A stretch of DNA of 64,000 nucleotides from Caulobacter sp. BK020 (GTDB lineage Bacteria > Pseudomonadota > Alphaproteobacteria > Caulobacterales > Caulobacteraceae), in assembly GCF_004342605.1 (NCBI RefSeq), contig NZ_SLZL01000005.1, positions 62,001 to 126,000 of the forward strand, written 5' to 3'. Below the pieces are notes generated by a model that worked only from the letters and a program-made list of their open reading frames with translations, was not told the origin of the DNA and made no database searches. This document shows, piece after piece, positions 1 to 9,534 of the stretch; positions within the stretch are counted from its first letter, which is position 1; every line of letters begins with the position of its first letter. The position numbers and the translations under genes are program-made.

Positions 1-268
1 GCCCACACCGCGCAGCCTGATCACCAAGCTGGTCGCGTCGGAAATCCGCCAGGGGATCGACGAACTGGCGGTGGACGCCTTCGGTCCCGCCGGCCTGCAG
101 CTCCCCGCCGAGCGTCCTTTCTACGGTCCCGGCATGCCCGCGCCGATCGGCCCACAAGCCGCGCAACCGGCGGCGGCTCGTTACCTCAACAGCCGCGCCT
201 GGACGATTTTCGGCGGGACCAGCGAGATCCAGTTGACCCTCATCGCCAAGGCCGCCGTCGGCCTCTGA
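1..268 (+). CDS. Acyl-CoA dehydrogenase, C-terminal part (cut by window edge)
   Basis: The last 88 codons of an acyl-CoA dehydrogenase are present, read in the frame that starts at base 2; the rest lies outside the window. The visible end carries the family signature AWTIFGGTSEIQ close to the C-terminus, the segment that closes over the FAD and contacts the neighbouring subunit. The protein would oxidise an acyl-CoA to the enoyl-CoA and pass electrons to ETF. A thiolase starts 15 bases downstream and a second, short acyl-CoA dehydrogenase follows, so the two dehydrogenases may form one heteromeric enzyme (inference). Substrate cannot be told from this fragment. Confidence 0.9.
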   Translation, partial: PTPRSLITKLVASEIRQGIDELAVDAFGPAGLQLPAERPFYGPGMPAPIGPQAAQPAAARYLNSRAWTIFGGTSEIQLTLIAKAAVGL

Positions 269-283
269 CACCAAGGACCACTC

Positions 284-1456
284 ATGCCCGAAGCCTATAT
301 CGTCTCCGCTCGCCGCACCGCCGCCGGCCGCCGCAACGGCCGCCTGGCCGGCTGGCATCCGGCGGACCTGGGCGCGGTCGTCCTGAACGCACTCATAGCC
401 GAGAGCGGGGTCGATCCAGCCGCGATCGACGACGTGATCATCGGTTGCGTCAGCCAGGTGGGCGAGCAGACCTTCGCGCTGGGCCGCAATGTCGTGCTGG
501 CGTCGCACCTGCCCGACAGCGTCCCGGCCGTGACGATCGACCGCCAGTGCGGCTCGTCCCAGCAGGCGCTGCATTTCGCCGCCCAGGCGGTTATGTCCGG
601 CACGCAGGACCTGGTCATCGCCGGTGGGGTCGAGAGCATGACCCGCGTGCCGATGGGCTCTCCCCTGATGCTGGCCAGGGCGGCCGGCGTGGGCGAGGGT
701 CCTTTCGCCAAGAGCATTCAGGATCGCTACGGCGTGCCGGAATTCAGCCAGTTCGTCGGCGCTCAGATGATCGCCGACAAGTATGAGTTCACGCGCGAAG
801 CGATGGATCGGTTCGCGCTGGAGAGCCATCTCAAGGCCGCGGCCGCCACGGAGGCCGGCGCCTTCGCCGACGAGATTGTGCCGCTGGAAGTCGTCACGCC
901 GGACGGCCCGATAATTCACGATCGCGACGAGGGCGTGCGCGCCAATTCGACCATCGAGTCGATCAGTGCGGTCAAGCTGCTGACCGAGACAGGCACGCTC
1001 AGCGCCGCGACGGCCAGCCAGATCGCCGACGGAGCCTCCGGCGTCCTGGTCGCCTCGGAACGGGCGGTCACGGATCACGGCCTGACGCCGATCGCGCGGA
1101 TCGTCAATCTGACGGTCACGGCCGGCGATCCGGTCATCATGCTGGAGGAGCCGATCCCCGCGACCCGCAGGGCCCTGGCGCGCTCGGGCCTGAAACTGGA
1201 CGATATCGACCTGTTCGAGGTCAACGAGGCCTTCGCCTCCATCCCCATGGCCTGGCAAAAGGCGCTCGGAGCCGATCCGGGCAAGCTGAACGTCAACGGC
1301 GGCGCCATCGCGCTGGGCCACCCTCTGGGGGCTACGGGGACCAAGCTGATGGCGACCCTGATCCATGCGCTGCATGCGCGCGGCCAGCGTTATGGTCTGC
1401 AGACCATGTGCGAGGGCGGCGGGATTTCCAACGCCACGATCGTCGAACGGCTCTGA
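284..1456 (+). CDS. Thiolase (acetyl-CoA C-acyltransferase)
   Basis: A 390-residue thiolase, full length for the family, which cleaves a 3-ketoacyl-CoA with free CoA (or condenses acetyl-CoA). The nucleophile is Cys89 in DRQCGSSQQAL; the second active-site motifs are GHPLGATG with His346 and CEGGG with Cys376 near the C-terminus. AAGGA lies just upstream of the ATG. It sits between two acyl-CoA dehydrogenase genes with gaps of 15 and 3 bases, so it is translated in one operon with them. In this context a degradative role, releasing acetyl- or propionyl-CoA from a larger acid, is more likely than biosynthetic acetoacetyl-CoA formation. Confidence 0.95.
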   Translation: MPEAYIVSARRTAAGRRNGRLAGWHPADLGAVVLNALIAESGVDPAAIDDVIIGCVSQVGEQTFALGRNVVLASHLPDSVPAVTIDRQCGSSQQALHFAAQAVMSGTQDLVIAGGVESMTRVPMGSPLMLARAAGVGEGPFAKSIQDRYGVPEFSQFVGAQMIADKYEFTREAMDRFALESHLKAAAATEAGAFADEIVPLEVVTPDGPIIHDRDEGVRANSTIESISAVKLLTETGTLSAATASQIADGASGVLVASERAVTDHGLTPIARIVNLTVTAGDPVIMLEEPIPATRRALARSGLKLDDIDLFEVNEAFASIPMAWQKALGADPGKLNVNGGAIALGHPLGATGTKLMATLIHALHARGQRYGLQTMCEGGGISNATIVERL

Positions 1457-1459
1457 CCC

Positions 1460-2509
1460 ATGATGCTTGAGCCGACCGAGGAACAGGCGCTGCTGCGCGA
1501 CATGGTCAGCCGCTTCCTGGCCGACCACGTGCCGACGGACGTCGCCGGCCGGGGCTCCCTGCCCTTGGCGGACTGGCGTGCACTGGGCGACCTGGGCGTT
1601 CTCGCCCTGGCCGTGCCTGAGGCGGCGGGCGGTCTGGGCGGCGGTCCCGGGGAGATCGCGATCGTCGCCGAGGCGTTCGGCCGGGCGGCGGCGATGGGTC
1701 CGCTGGCGGAATGCGCGGTGCTCTGCGCCTGCCTGATCGCCGACGGCGGCGATCAGGCGTCTGCCTCGAAGTGGATCGGAGCCATCACCTCGGGTCAGGC
1801 GATCGTCGCCTATGGCGGTCCTGGCGAAGGTCTGGGCGATCTGACCGTCCAGCGCGCGGGCGAAGGCTGGATCCTGAACGGTGAGCGCCGCCTGGTTCGC
1901 CATGGCGCTGGCGCCGGCGCCTTCATCGTCGCCCTCGACGACGCGCCGCACCTGCTGTTGATCGAGGCGGCGACGCCGGGCGTCGCCATCCTGCCCTACG
2001 CCTTGGCCGATGGCGAACAGGCCGCGCTCGTGCGTTTCGACGCGGTCGAGGTCGCTTGCGAAGCCCGCCTGCAGGTCACCCCGACGCGGCGGCGGCGGGT
2101 CATCGCCATGACCCAGCTGGCGATCACCGCCGAGATGATCGGCCTGATGCAGACCCTCTACGAGGCCACGGTCGATCATGTCCGCCAGCGCCGTCAGTTC
2201 GGCGTCGCCATCGGCTCCTTCCAGGTGGTCCAGCACCGGGTCGCGCGGCTGTTCATCTTACTCGAGCAGTCGCGCTCTCTCCTGCTGCGCGCCATCTCGG
2301 CCGATGACGACGCGTTCGCGACCGCGGTGACCGAAGCCTTCGCCTATGTCGCCGATGCGGCGCTGCGCTTGGCGCAGGACGCGACCCAGCTGCATGGCGG
2401 CATGGGCGTGACCGAGGATCTGCTGGTTGGACGCGGCCACCGTCGGCTGCTGGTGCTCTCGCACCTGTTCGGCGGCGCGATCGCGGCGCGGGCCAAACTG
2501 GCGGCGTGA
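1460..2509 (+). CDS. Short acyl-CoA dehydrogenase (FadE-like subunit)
   Basis: A 349-residue acyl-CoA dehydrogenase family protein, shorter than the usual 380-400 residues. The N-terminal helical domain (EEQALLRDMVSRFL), a central beta domain, and the C-terminal helical domain with QLHGGMGVTEDLLVGRGHRR are recognisable. It begins 3 bases after the thiolase stop and ends in a 4-base overlap with the next gene, so translation is coupled. Together with the dehydrogenase cut off at base 1 it resembles the paired subunits of alpha2beta2 dehydrogenases known from actinobacterial steroid degradation (ChsE1/ChsE2 type); this pairing is inferred from size and position only. Confidence 0.9.
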   Translation: MMLEPTEEQALLRDMVSRFLADHVPTDVAGRGSLPLADWRALGDLGVLALAVPEAAGGLGGGPGEIAIVAEAFGRAAAMGPLAECAVLCACLIADGGDQASASKWIGAITSGQAIVAYGGPGEGLGDLTVQRAGEGWILNGERRLVRHGAGAGAFIVALDDAPHLLLIEAATPGVAILPYALADGEQAALVRFDAVEVACEARLQVTPTRRRRVIAMTQLAITAEMIGLMQTLYEATVDHVRQRRQFGVAIGSFQVVQHRVARLFILLEQSRSLLLRAISADDDAFATAVTEAFAYVADAALRLAQDATQLHGGMGVTEDLLVGRGHRRLLVLSHLFGGAIAARAKLAA

Positions 2510-3531
2510 GCGACGTGACCGAGAACCGCGCCTGGACGCTCAAGTCTCGCCCCGAGGGGAAGGTGTCCGTCGACGACTTCGTCCTGTCGGCGGCGTCGTT
2601 CTCGCGGCCAGCGCTCGCCTCCGGAGAGATCCTGGTGCGCAATCGACTATTCGCCGTCGCGCCCACGATCCGTAACGGACTCAATACGCCCAGCCGCGCC
2701 TATCGCGGGTCGATCCCGATCGGCGGAACCATTCCAGGCATGGCCGGCGCCGAAGTCCTGGACTCACGACATCCCGGCTTCCGGCGGGGCGACCGCCTTG
2801 TGGCCCTGTCGCGCTGGGAGGACTTCAGCGTGCTGGCTCCCGATCGGGCGCCGGTTCCAGTATTCCCGATCCCGCCGTCCATGGATTTCGAGGAGGCCCT
2901 CGGGCCGCTTTCGCCCAACAGCCTGACGGCCTATTTCGGGCTGACCGAGGTGGGGCGGCCGCTTCCCGGCGAAACCGTCGTCGTCTCGGCGGCGGCCGGG
3001 TCGGTCGGCTCGGTCGCCTGCCAGATCGCGCGAATCCTGGGTTGCCGTATCATCGCCATCGCCGGCGGCGCCGACAAGTGCGCTTGGCTGAGCAAGGTCT
3101 GTCGAGTTGACGCGACGATCGACTACAAGGCCGAGGACGTGGCGACACGCTTGACGGCGCTGTGCCCCACCGGGGTGAACCTGTACTTCGACAACGTCGG
3201 CGGCGAGATCCTGCAGGCCGTCGTCGATGCGCTGGCGCCCAAGGCGTGCGTGGTCCTGTGCGGGCAGATCTCCGCCTATGACAGCGGCGCGCCCGCGTCC
3301 GGCCCGCGTGACATGATGAAGCTGGTCTACGGCCGGGTCCGCATGGAAGGGTTCGTGGTCGGAGACTATGTCGACCAGCTCAATACAGCGCGCGACCGGC
3401 TTCGCGGCTGGATCGAAAGGGGCGACTTGGTCGTCAGGACCGACCTTCGCCGCGGCTTCGAACATTTGCCTAAGGCCTTCGTGGACCTGTTCGCCGGCGT
3501 CAACGCCGGAACACTGTTGGTCGAGGCCTGA
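2506..3531 (+). CDS. Zinc-free MDR NADP-dependent oxidoreductase
   Basis: A 341-residue medium-chain dehydrogenase/reductase of the zinc-independent PTGR/CurA group, which typically reduces the double bond of enones or enoyl compounds with NADPH. The nucleotide-binding motif AAAGSVGS is at residues 162-169, and the region lacks the zinc-ligand pattern of alcohol dehydrogenases. It starts with GTG inside the stop of the preceding gene (GTGA overlap), so it belongs to the same + strand operon and ends it. Near its end it faces a convergent SDR gene. The exact substrate is unknown; a role in saturating an unsaturated intermediate of the cluster's pathway is plausible. Confidence 0.9.
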   Translation: MSDVTENRAWTLKSRPEGKVSVDDFVLSAASFSRPALASGEILVRNRLFAVAPTIRNGLNTPSRAYRGSIPIGGTIPGMAGAEVLDSRHPGFRRGDRLVALSRWEDFSVLAPDRAPVPVFPIPPSMDFEEALGPLSPNSLTAYFGLTEVGRPLPGETVVVSAAAGSVGSVACQIARILGCRIIAIAGGADKCAWLSKVCRVDATIDYKAEDVATRLTALCPTGVNLYFDNVGGEILQAVVDALAPKACVVLCGQISAYDSGAPASGPRDMMKLVYGRVRMEGFVVGDYVDQLNTARDRLRGWIERGDLVVRTDLRRGFEHLPKAFVDLFAGVNAGTLLVEA

Positions 3532-3561
3532 GCGGACTCCGGAACAATCCACGCCTCCCGC

Positions 3562-4449
3562 CTAGTCCTGCACGGCGTCCAGGCCCGCATCCTTGCGGCT
3601 CATCGCGACGATGCTTTCGAAGCTCGGATCGGCGCGCGCCAGGATGTCCTGGGCGCGTTTCTCGATCGCGGAGTCGAAGCTGGTGGTGGTGAAGACGTAG
3701 AACCGGTTGTCGATGACGCCCTGAAAGGCGATATCCGCGGCTTCCTCCGGCGTGGTGGCGTTGCGATAGAGGTCCTCGCGCATCTGTTCGAGCTCGGCGG
3801 ACTCGCTCGGCGCGCCCTCGGCGCTCGCGAACCGTGCGGGACGTCGCTTCTCCGCATCATAAATGCCGGTCCTGACCAGGCCAGGGCACAGCATCGTCAC
3901 GCCGATCGGGGCTCCCACCTCCTTCAAACCCGCATAGAGCGCCTCGGTGGCGCGCACGACCGCGTGCTTGGCCGCGCCATAACAGGCCGATCCCGAACCG
4001 CTGACCACGCCCGCGACGGACGCGGTGTTCATGATGTGGGCGGGCCGCCCGACCGCGATCATCCGCGGAACAAAGGCGCGAATGCCGTGGACGACCCCGT
4101 AGAGATTGACGCCCAGCGACCAGTCCCAGTCCGCGACCGTGTATTCCCACACCTTGCGATGGCGGCCGCCGGGAACCACGCCGGCGTTGTTGCAGAGCAG
4201 GTCGACCGCGCCGAACCGGTCATAGGCGGCCTCGGCCAGCGCCTCGACGCTCCCCGCGTCGGAGACATCGCAGCGCAGCGCCAGGGCGTCGACGCCGCCC
4301 AGGCTCGCGGCGACTGCCCGAACGTCGTCTTCGGCAATGTCGGCCAGGACGAGGTTCATGCCTTCGGCGGCCGCGCGGCGCGCCAGCGCGGCTCCGATGC
4401 CGCTGCCCGCGCCGGTGATGACGGCGCACTTGCCCTTGAAATCATGCAC
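3562..4449 (-). CDS. Short-chain dehydrogenase/reductase
   Basis: A 295-residue classical SDR with TGAGSGIG at residues 12-19 for NAD(P) binding, NNAG at 87-90, and the catalytic YxxxK at 157-161. The roughly 45-residue extension after the core (ending DAGLDAVQD) is longer than in small SDRs and is common in the subgroup acting on bulky alcohols or ketones. Translation starts at GTG and overlaps the end of the upstream MFS gene by 8 bases, placing it last in a - strand operon with the TonB receptor, FAD enzyme and MFS transporter. Probably interconverts a hydroxyl and keto group of the imported substrate; substrate unknown. Confidence 0.92.
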   Translation of the reverse strand: MHDFKGKCAVITGAGSGIGAALARRAAAEGMNLVLADIAEDDVRAVAASLGGVDALALRCDVSDAGSVEALAEAAYDRFGAVDLLCNNAGVVPGGRHRKVWEYTVADWDWSLGVNLYGVVHGIRAFVPRMIAVGRPAHIMNTASVAGVVSGSGSACYGAAKHAVVRATEALYAGLKEVGAPIGVTMLCPGLVRTGIYDAEKRRPARFASAEGAPSESAELEQMREDLYRNATTPEEAADIAFQGVIDNRFYVFTTTSFDSAIEKRAQDILARADPSFESIVAMSRKDAGLDAVQD

Positions 4450-5758
4450 GATCGCTACTCCCGTCGGCCGCGCGCGGCACGGTGCTGTCCGGAGCCCAGA
4501 AGCGGGCCGCGTAGAAGAAGATTCCCGACGCCAGGGCCGAAGGGACCAGCACGATCACCAGGGCATAGCGCAGGGCGTCGTGGCCAAAGCGTTCGGTCAG
4601 CAGATCACTCAACAGGCCCGTCACCCAAGGTCCCAGTCCAAGACCGAAGAGATTGAAGGTGAGCAGCAAAACCGCGTTGCTGAACGCACGTATCGTCGGG
4701 CTGACCGCCGACTGCGTCGTCGCCAGGATCGGGCCGTAGTAGGCGATCATCAGCGCGGCGGCGAGCGCGGCGGCGGCGATGGCCAGCGGGGTCGACGGCA
4801 CGAGATACTGCACCAGCGCGCAAGGGACCGTGGCGCCGACCGAAAGGGCCATGATCCACAGGCGCCAGCGCGCATTGCTCGCCGACAGGCGATCGGCGAT
4901 CCAGCCGCTGGCATAGATGCCCACGGCGCCGGCCCCACCGCTCAGCAGAGCCATCAGCGGCGCGACCTGGCCCAGCGACAAGCCATGGCTCCGCGTGAAG
5001 AACGGCGCGTTCCAGGTCATCATCGCGTATTGGGTAAAGCCGTGGAACATCCCGGCCAGCACCACATAACGGAAGGCCCGGTTGCGCCAGAGAGCGCCGA
5101 GCGCCGCTCCGATCGGCGGCGCCGCCGCGACCTCCGCCGTCGCGGGATCGAACCGGCCACGGCGCGGCTCGGCGATCATACGCAGGATCAGCGGCGACAG
5201 CAGCACGCCCGCGCCGCCCACGACGCCGAAGGCCATTCGCCAGCCCACCGCCTCGGCCAGCCAGCCCGTACAGGTGTAGCCCAGCAACAGGCCGATCGGC
5301 AGCGCCAGGCCCCAGGTCGACATGGCGGCCGCGCGACGCGCCGGAGGATAGTAGTCGGCGATCAGCGACACGCTGGCGGGCACGCTGCCCGCTTCGCCGA
5401 TCGCGACCCCGATGCGCAGGAACACCAGGCTGAAGAAGCCGGTCGCCAAGCCGCACATCGCGGTCATCGCGCTCCAGACGACCAAGGAGATCACCACGAT
5501 CCACCGGCGGCTATATCGGTCCGCCAGCCGGGCGATGGGCAGCGACAGGGTGGCGTAGAACAGCGCGAAGGCCAGGCCGGTCAGTGCTCCCAGCTGGCCG
5601 TCCGACAGGCCAAGCTCGGCCTTGATCGGGATCTGCAGGATCGAGATGATCGTGCGGTCGACGTAGTTGAAGGCCGACACGGAAATCAGCGCCAGCAGCA
5701 TCACGTTTCTGGAGCGGTTTTCCTGGCGCGTCAGCGCGGCGTCGGCGACGTCCCTCAT
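4442..5758 (-). CDS. MFS transporter, Spinster-like
   Basis: A 438-residue major facilitator with about twelve hydrophobic segments. The first helix (FNYVDRTIISIL) followed by the loop LADRYSRRW between helices 2 and 3 matches the Spinster/hexuronate-type branch often found in Caulobacter and sphingomonad catabolic clusters. The start used here is the ATG at 5758, which overlaps the stop of the FAD enzyme gene (ATGA); the open frame extends upstream only as an overlap with that gene. It likely carries the substrate or an intermediate across the inner membrane, complementing the TonB receptor encoded just upstream in the same operon. Confidence 0.9.
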   Translation of the reverse strand: MRDVADAALTRQENRSRNVMLLALISVSAFNYVDRTIISILQIPIKAELGLSDGQLGALTGLAFALFYATLSLPIARLADRYSRRWIVVISLVVWSAMTAMCGLATGFFSLVFLRIGVAIGEAGSVPASVSLIADYYPPARRAAAMSTWGLALPIGLLLGYTCTGWLAEAVGWRMAFGVVGGAGVLLSPLILRMIAEPRRGRFDPATAEVAAAPPIGAALGALWRNRAFRYVVLAGMFHGFTQYAMMTWNAPFFTRSHGLSLGQVAPLMALLSGGAGAVGIYASGWIADRLSASNARWRLWIMALSVGATVPCALVQYLVPSTPLAIAAAALAAALMIAYYGPILATTQSAVSPTIRAFSNAVLLLTFNLFGLGLGPWVTGLLSDLLTERFGHDALRYALVIVLVPSALASGIFFYAARFWAPDSTVPRAADGSSDRA

Positions 5759-7089
5759 GCCCAGCCCGCCGTACGGGCGGCGGTCATGCCGAAGGTCATC
5801 GCTAGCGCGAGACCGCCGGCATAGCCGTGGCCGTAGGCCCCGCCGCCATCGCTTCCCGCCGCGAACAATCCAGGGACGGGCGTTCCATCGACACCGAGAA
5901 CCCGGGCGCCCGTATCGATTGTCAGACCGCCAAAAGTGAAGGTGATCGCCGGATGGACGACCAGGGCGTAGTACGGCGCCTTGTCGAGCGGTCGCCAGTC
6001 CTCCGTCCTGGGCGGACGCAGGGTCTCCCACCCGTGCCGCGCGGCCTGGTTGAAGGCCTCGATCGTCGCGCGTACGACAAGGCCGTCGAACCCTTGATCG
6101 TCCGCGAAGGCGGCGACCTCATCCAGCGTGGCGGCGACGACGCCCTGGCCCCCGTTCTCGATCGCCGTCCGCATCTTGTCCAAGGGCTCTCCGATCGAGA
6201 CTACCGGTACAGTGGCATAGGCCTCGTGCACGCGCGCGTCCCAGAAGCAGATCGCACGCGCCCCCGGCTGGATCAGGGTCTCGTAGGTGTTGGTGTGATC
6301 GCCCAGCGTCTCGTCGCAGAAGCGATGGCCCGCCTCGTTGATCAGCAGCGCGTGCTCGCTGTGATACTGCGACAGGGCGACATAAAGCCGCTCGTCGTCC
6401 CAGCGCCGGCTTTCGCTGACCAGATGGCCATAGAAGCCCCGGTTGAAGCCGGCGACCTCGCCGCCCACGGCCTGGCCCAGGCGCAGGCCCGCCCCGTCGC
6501 TGACGGGGTTGGAGCGCAACCGCATCTCGCGGGCGTTGGGGTGGATGTAGCGGGCGCGCAATTCCGGCGAGGCCTGGAAACCGCCCGTCGCCAGGACCGT
6601 GGCGGCGGCCCGCACGACGACCTCGCCGTCGGCGTGCCGCGTATGGGCCCCGACCACCGCCCCGCTGGCGTCCTGGATCAGGCTCAAGGTCTCGGTCTCG
6701 AGGACCACCGATCCGCCATGCTGCTCAACCAGCGCCGCGCAGCCGCGCACATAGCCGTGGATGTCGATCTGGTAGCCTTGGCCGTGGAGGACGTCCAGCC
6801 GCGGGGTCATGTCGACTCCGCGGCGGCGCAGCCAGGCGACCGCTTCGGGATAGGTCTCGAACACGACCCGCCCCAGCGCCGGATCCCCGCCGCCGTAGAG
6901 CGTCATCTTTTCCGCCGAAACGGCGGTCCAGAAGACGCCCCCGGACAGCACGGCCGAGCCGCCCAGGACCGCCGCCTTCTCCACAACGATCACCCGGGCG
7001 CCGCGTTCCGCCGCCCAGGCGGCGGCGGACAGACCCGCCATGCCGCCACCGATCACCAGCAGATCGCATTCGATGCCGTGGTCTTCCAT
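5755..7089 (-). CDS. FAD-dependent oxidoreductase, KstD/fumarate-reductase-like
   Basis: A 444-residue flavoprotein of the FAD_binding_2 family. The N-terminus holds the dinucleotide fold GGGMAG (residues 14-19) with the acidic end of strand 2 in VIVVEKAAVLGGSA. The C-terminus has the second FAD-contacting block (FAAGSDGGGAYGHGYAGGLALA). The family contains 3-ketosteroid delta1-dehydrogenase, tricarballylate dehydrogenase and soluble fumarate reductases; this copy is shorter than typical KstD. It lies 9 bases after a TonB receptor gene and is coupled to an MFS gene, so it probably introduces or removes a double bond in the imported compound. Which of these activities it has cannot be decided by eye. 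Confidence 0.85.
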   Translation of the reverse strand: MEDHGIECDLLVIGGGMAGLSAAAWAAERGARVIVVEKAAVLGGSAVLSGGVFWTAVSAEKMTLYGGGDPALGRVVFETYPEAVAWLRRRGVDMTPRLDVLHGQGYQIDIHGYVRGCAALVEQHGGSVVLETETLSLIQDASGAVVGAHTRHADGEVVVRAAATVLATGGFQASPELRARYIHPNAREMRLRSNPVSDGAGLRLGQAVGGEVAGFNRGFYGHLVSESRRWDDERLYVALSQYHSEHALLINEAGHRFCDETLGDHTNTYETLIQPGARAICFWDARVHEAYATVPVVSIGEPLDKMRTAIENGGQGVVAATLDEVAAFADDQGFDGLVVRATIEAFNQAARHGWETLRPPRTEDWRPLDKAPYYALVVHPAITFTFGGLTIDTGARVLGVDGTPVPGLFAAGSDGGGAYGHGYAGGLALAMTFGMTAARTAGWA

Positions 7090-7098
7090 CCGCGAACC

Positions 7099-9534
7099 CT
7101 AGAACGTCTTTTCGAGTTGGAGGACCACCGCGCGCGGCTCGCCCGCCACGGTGAACACCTCGCCGGCGCCGCCGGGCTTGTCGATGCCCAGCGTGCCATA
7201 GCGTTCGTTCGTCAGGTTTCGCCCGATGATCGAAGCCGACCAGCCGTCGTGCGAGTCCAGGCGCACGCCCGCGTTCAACAGCACGTATCCGGACTGCCGC
7301 GACAGCGGATTGAGGTTCAGGCCGGTGAAGTAGGAGGACGAGTAGCGAAGATCGGCGTTCACCGTCGCGTCGAACTTGTCCGACACCTTGAACGTCTTGA
7401 TGAAGCCGGTCGTGGCGATCCACTTGGGCGCCCGATACACTGCTCGCCCCGACAGGTCCTGGTACCGGCCACCGTTCGCCGGGTCGGCCAGGCATCCCTG
7501 GGCCAGCGTCTGGCCCGTGTAGCACTGCGCCCGGTCGAAGCGGTCGAAATGGGCGTCGTTGTAGGAGGCGGTCGCCCGGAGAGTCCATCCATCCGGCCCG
7601 CGATAGGCCGTCTCGAACTCCACGCCCTGGGCGATGGTATTGGCCGCGTTCTGCGTGACGTAGGTCAGGGTCGTGGCGTTCAGCGCGATCAGCGACGTCA
7701 GGGGCAGGCCTTCGTATTCGTAGCGATAGCCCGTCACGTTCGCGGTCAGGCGGCCATCCAGCAACGAGCTCTTGATGCCGACCTCGCCACCCTTAACCGT
7801 CTCTTCGTCGAAGCTCAGGGTTTTGATCGTGGTGATCGCGCTTAGGGTGCCTGGGTTGGAGTAGCCGCCGGCCAGGAAACCGGTCTTGTAGGCCCCATAG
7901 ACAGTCAGGGCGCGGCTCGGGCGCCAGGTCAGCGTCACCTCCGGCGAGACGTTGTCCTGGGACTTTTCGCCGACGACATGCTTGCCTACCGGCAGTTGGC
8001 TCGCCGCGATCACCGGATTGACGTAGCTGTTGAAGGAGTCCAGCTCATTGGTCTGCTTGGTGTAGCGCGCGCCGCCGGCCAACTCGAGCTTGGGCGTGAT
8101 GTTGTAGACCACCTGGCCAAACACCGACCACGCATCCGAGCGATTGCCCTGCTGGTTATCGTTGGAGTGGTACTTGCCCGTCGCCGGATCACGCGGCGCG
8201 GGGCCACTGGCGGCCCCGACGAACAGGTCACGATGGTTGTTCTCGTAGTGGCCCCCGAACGCGAAGTTGAGCGGTCCCTCGAGCGTCGAGGTGGCGCGCA
8301 CCTCCTGGTAGAAGCTCTTGTTCTTCTCGTTGCTGTACGACCAGAAGTACGAATAGGACGTCGCGTCTGCGTTGCCCTGGCTGATATAGTCGTAGTCGTA
8401 ATAGCCCGTGACCGAGGTCAGGGTGAATGTGTCGCTGGCGTACTGGAGCGTCAGCGTCGGCAGGAAAGAGTCGTTGCTGGAATAGGGCTTGCCGTTATCG
8501 TGGCGGTTGACCTGCGGCCAGTTGGCGATGATCTCGGGCGCCAGCCATCCCTGGGACGAACGATCGTTCAGCTTGCAGTCGCCATTGGGGTCCAGCACCC
8601 CGCCGACCGTCTGGGGCTGGGTGCGTCCTGCGGGACAGCCCATCACCTCGCTGAAGCTTTGCAGGCCCTGGCCTCTGTATCGGCTGTACAGCAGTTTGAG
8701 ATTGGCGCTGAAGCCCTCGCCATTGTCGTAGACCACAGTGCCGCGAAGGGCGAGCTTGCGCTCGGCGCCCAGGCGATCGGGAGCGGGCGGCACGAAGGTG
8801 CTGCCCGACGCCGCGGACCGTACGACGTCGACGACGCCGGTCTTGTCGTTGTTGTGGATATAGCCTTCGCTCTGGCTGCTGATCAGCGCCAGCCGCAGGC
8901 CCAGCCGGTCGTTGATCGGACCGCCGGCCGCCGTCTCGAACTGCAGGTTGTCAGACGTGAACTCGTAGCCGACGCGGGCATAGCCTTCGAAGCTCGAGCC
9001 GGGATTGATGGACCGGACCGAGACCACGCCCCCGGGCGAGTTCTTGCCGAAGAACACGGCTTGCGGCCCCTTGAGGACCGTCAGACTGTCGACGTCGAAC
9101 AGGGCGTCATTGAGGATCCGGCCGCGGCTGATCGCCATGCCGTCGAAGTCCAGCAGCACCGACTGCTCGACGCCGCCGTCGATGGCCGAGGAACTGACGC
9201 CGCGCAGCGAAATCGAGGTCGCCGACCCCGTGAAGCCGCGGTCCAGGGTGATTTCCGGGGCCACGATGCGGATATTGGCGACCGAGGTCAGGTTGTATTG
9301 CTTGACCTGCGATTGGCCGACGACGGTGGCGGCGACCGGCACGTCCTGCAGCCGCTCCTCGCGCCGACGCGCCGAGACCACGATGTCGTCGAGCACGTTG
9401 GAGTCCTGGGCCGTGGCCGGCGGCTGCGGGACGGCAGGCGCTGCGGTCTGGGCCAGAGCCGGCAGCGCAAGGGCCGCAAGCGACCCTCCAGCGAACAATC
9501 CCAACAATCCCTGAGAACGCGTGTTCCTGAACAT
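7099..9534 (-). CDS. TonB-dependent outer-membrane receptor
   Basis: An 811-residue TonB receptor. It has an N-terminal signal peptide ending near ALAQ, a TonB-box-like stretch DIVVSARRREERLQDVPVA, a plug domain, and a beta-barrel ending in aromatic residue F (LQLEKTF). AGGAGG precedes the ATG. It leads a - strand operon with the FAD enzyme, MFS transporter and SDR, so it likely imports the cluster's hydrophobic or bulky substrate rather than iron. The VVSARRREERLQDVPVA form is the one common in Caulobacterales and Sphingomonadales receptors of catabolic clusters. The specific ligand is unknown. Confidence 0.95.
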   Translation of the reverse strand: MFRNTRSQGLLGLFAGGSLAALALPALAQTAAPAVPQPPATAQDSNVLDDIVVSARRREERLQDVPVAATVVGQSQVKQYNLTSVANIRIVAPEITLDRGFTGSATSISLRGVSSSAIDGGVEQSVLLDFDGMAISRGRILNDALFDVDSLTVLKGPQAVFFGKNSPGGVVSVRSINPGSSFEGYARVGYEFTSDNLQFETAAGGPINDRLGLRLALISSQSEGYIHNNDKTGVVDVVRSAASGSTFVPPAPDRLGAERKLALRGTVVYDNGEGFSANLKLLYSRYRGQGLQSFSEVMGCPAGRTQPQTVGGVLDPNGDCKLNDRSSQGWLAPEIIANWPQVNRHDNGKPYSSNDSFLPTLTLQYASDTFTLTSVTGYYDYDYISQGNADATSYSYFWSYSNEKNKSFYQEVRATSTLEGPLNFAFGGHYENNHRDLFVGAASGPAPRDPATGKYHSNDNQQGNRSDAWSVFGQVVYNITPKLELAGGARYTKQTNELDSFNSYVNPVIAASQLPVGKHVVGEKSQDNVSPEVTLTWRPSRALTVYGAYKTGFLAGGYSNPGTLSAITTIKTLSFDEETVKGGEVGIKSSLLDGRLTANVTGYRYEYEGLPLTSLIALNATTLTYVTQNAANTIAQGVEFETAYRGPDGWTLRATASYNDAHFDRFDRAQCYTGQTLAQGCLADPANGGRYQDLSGRAVYRAPKWIATTGFIKTFKVSDKFDATVNADLRYSSSYFTGLNLNPLSRQSGYVLLNAGVRLDSHDGWSASIIGRNLTNERYGTLGIDKPGGAGEVFTVAGEPRAVVLQLEKTF

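Noticed and set aside
5827..7845. Open frame of 672 codons on the + strand
   Set aside because: Overlaps the FAD enzyme and TonB receptor on the opposite strand; composition is that of a mirrored frame.
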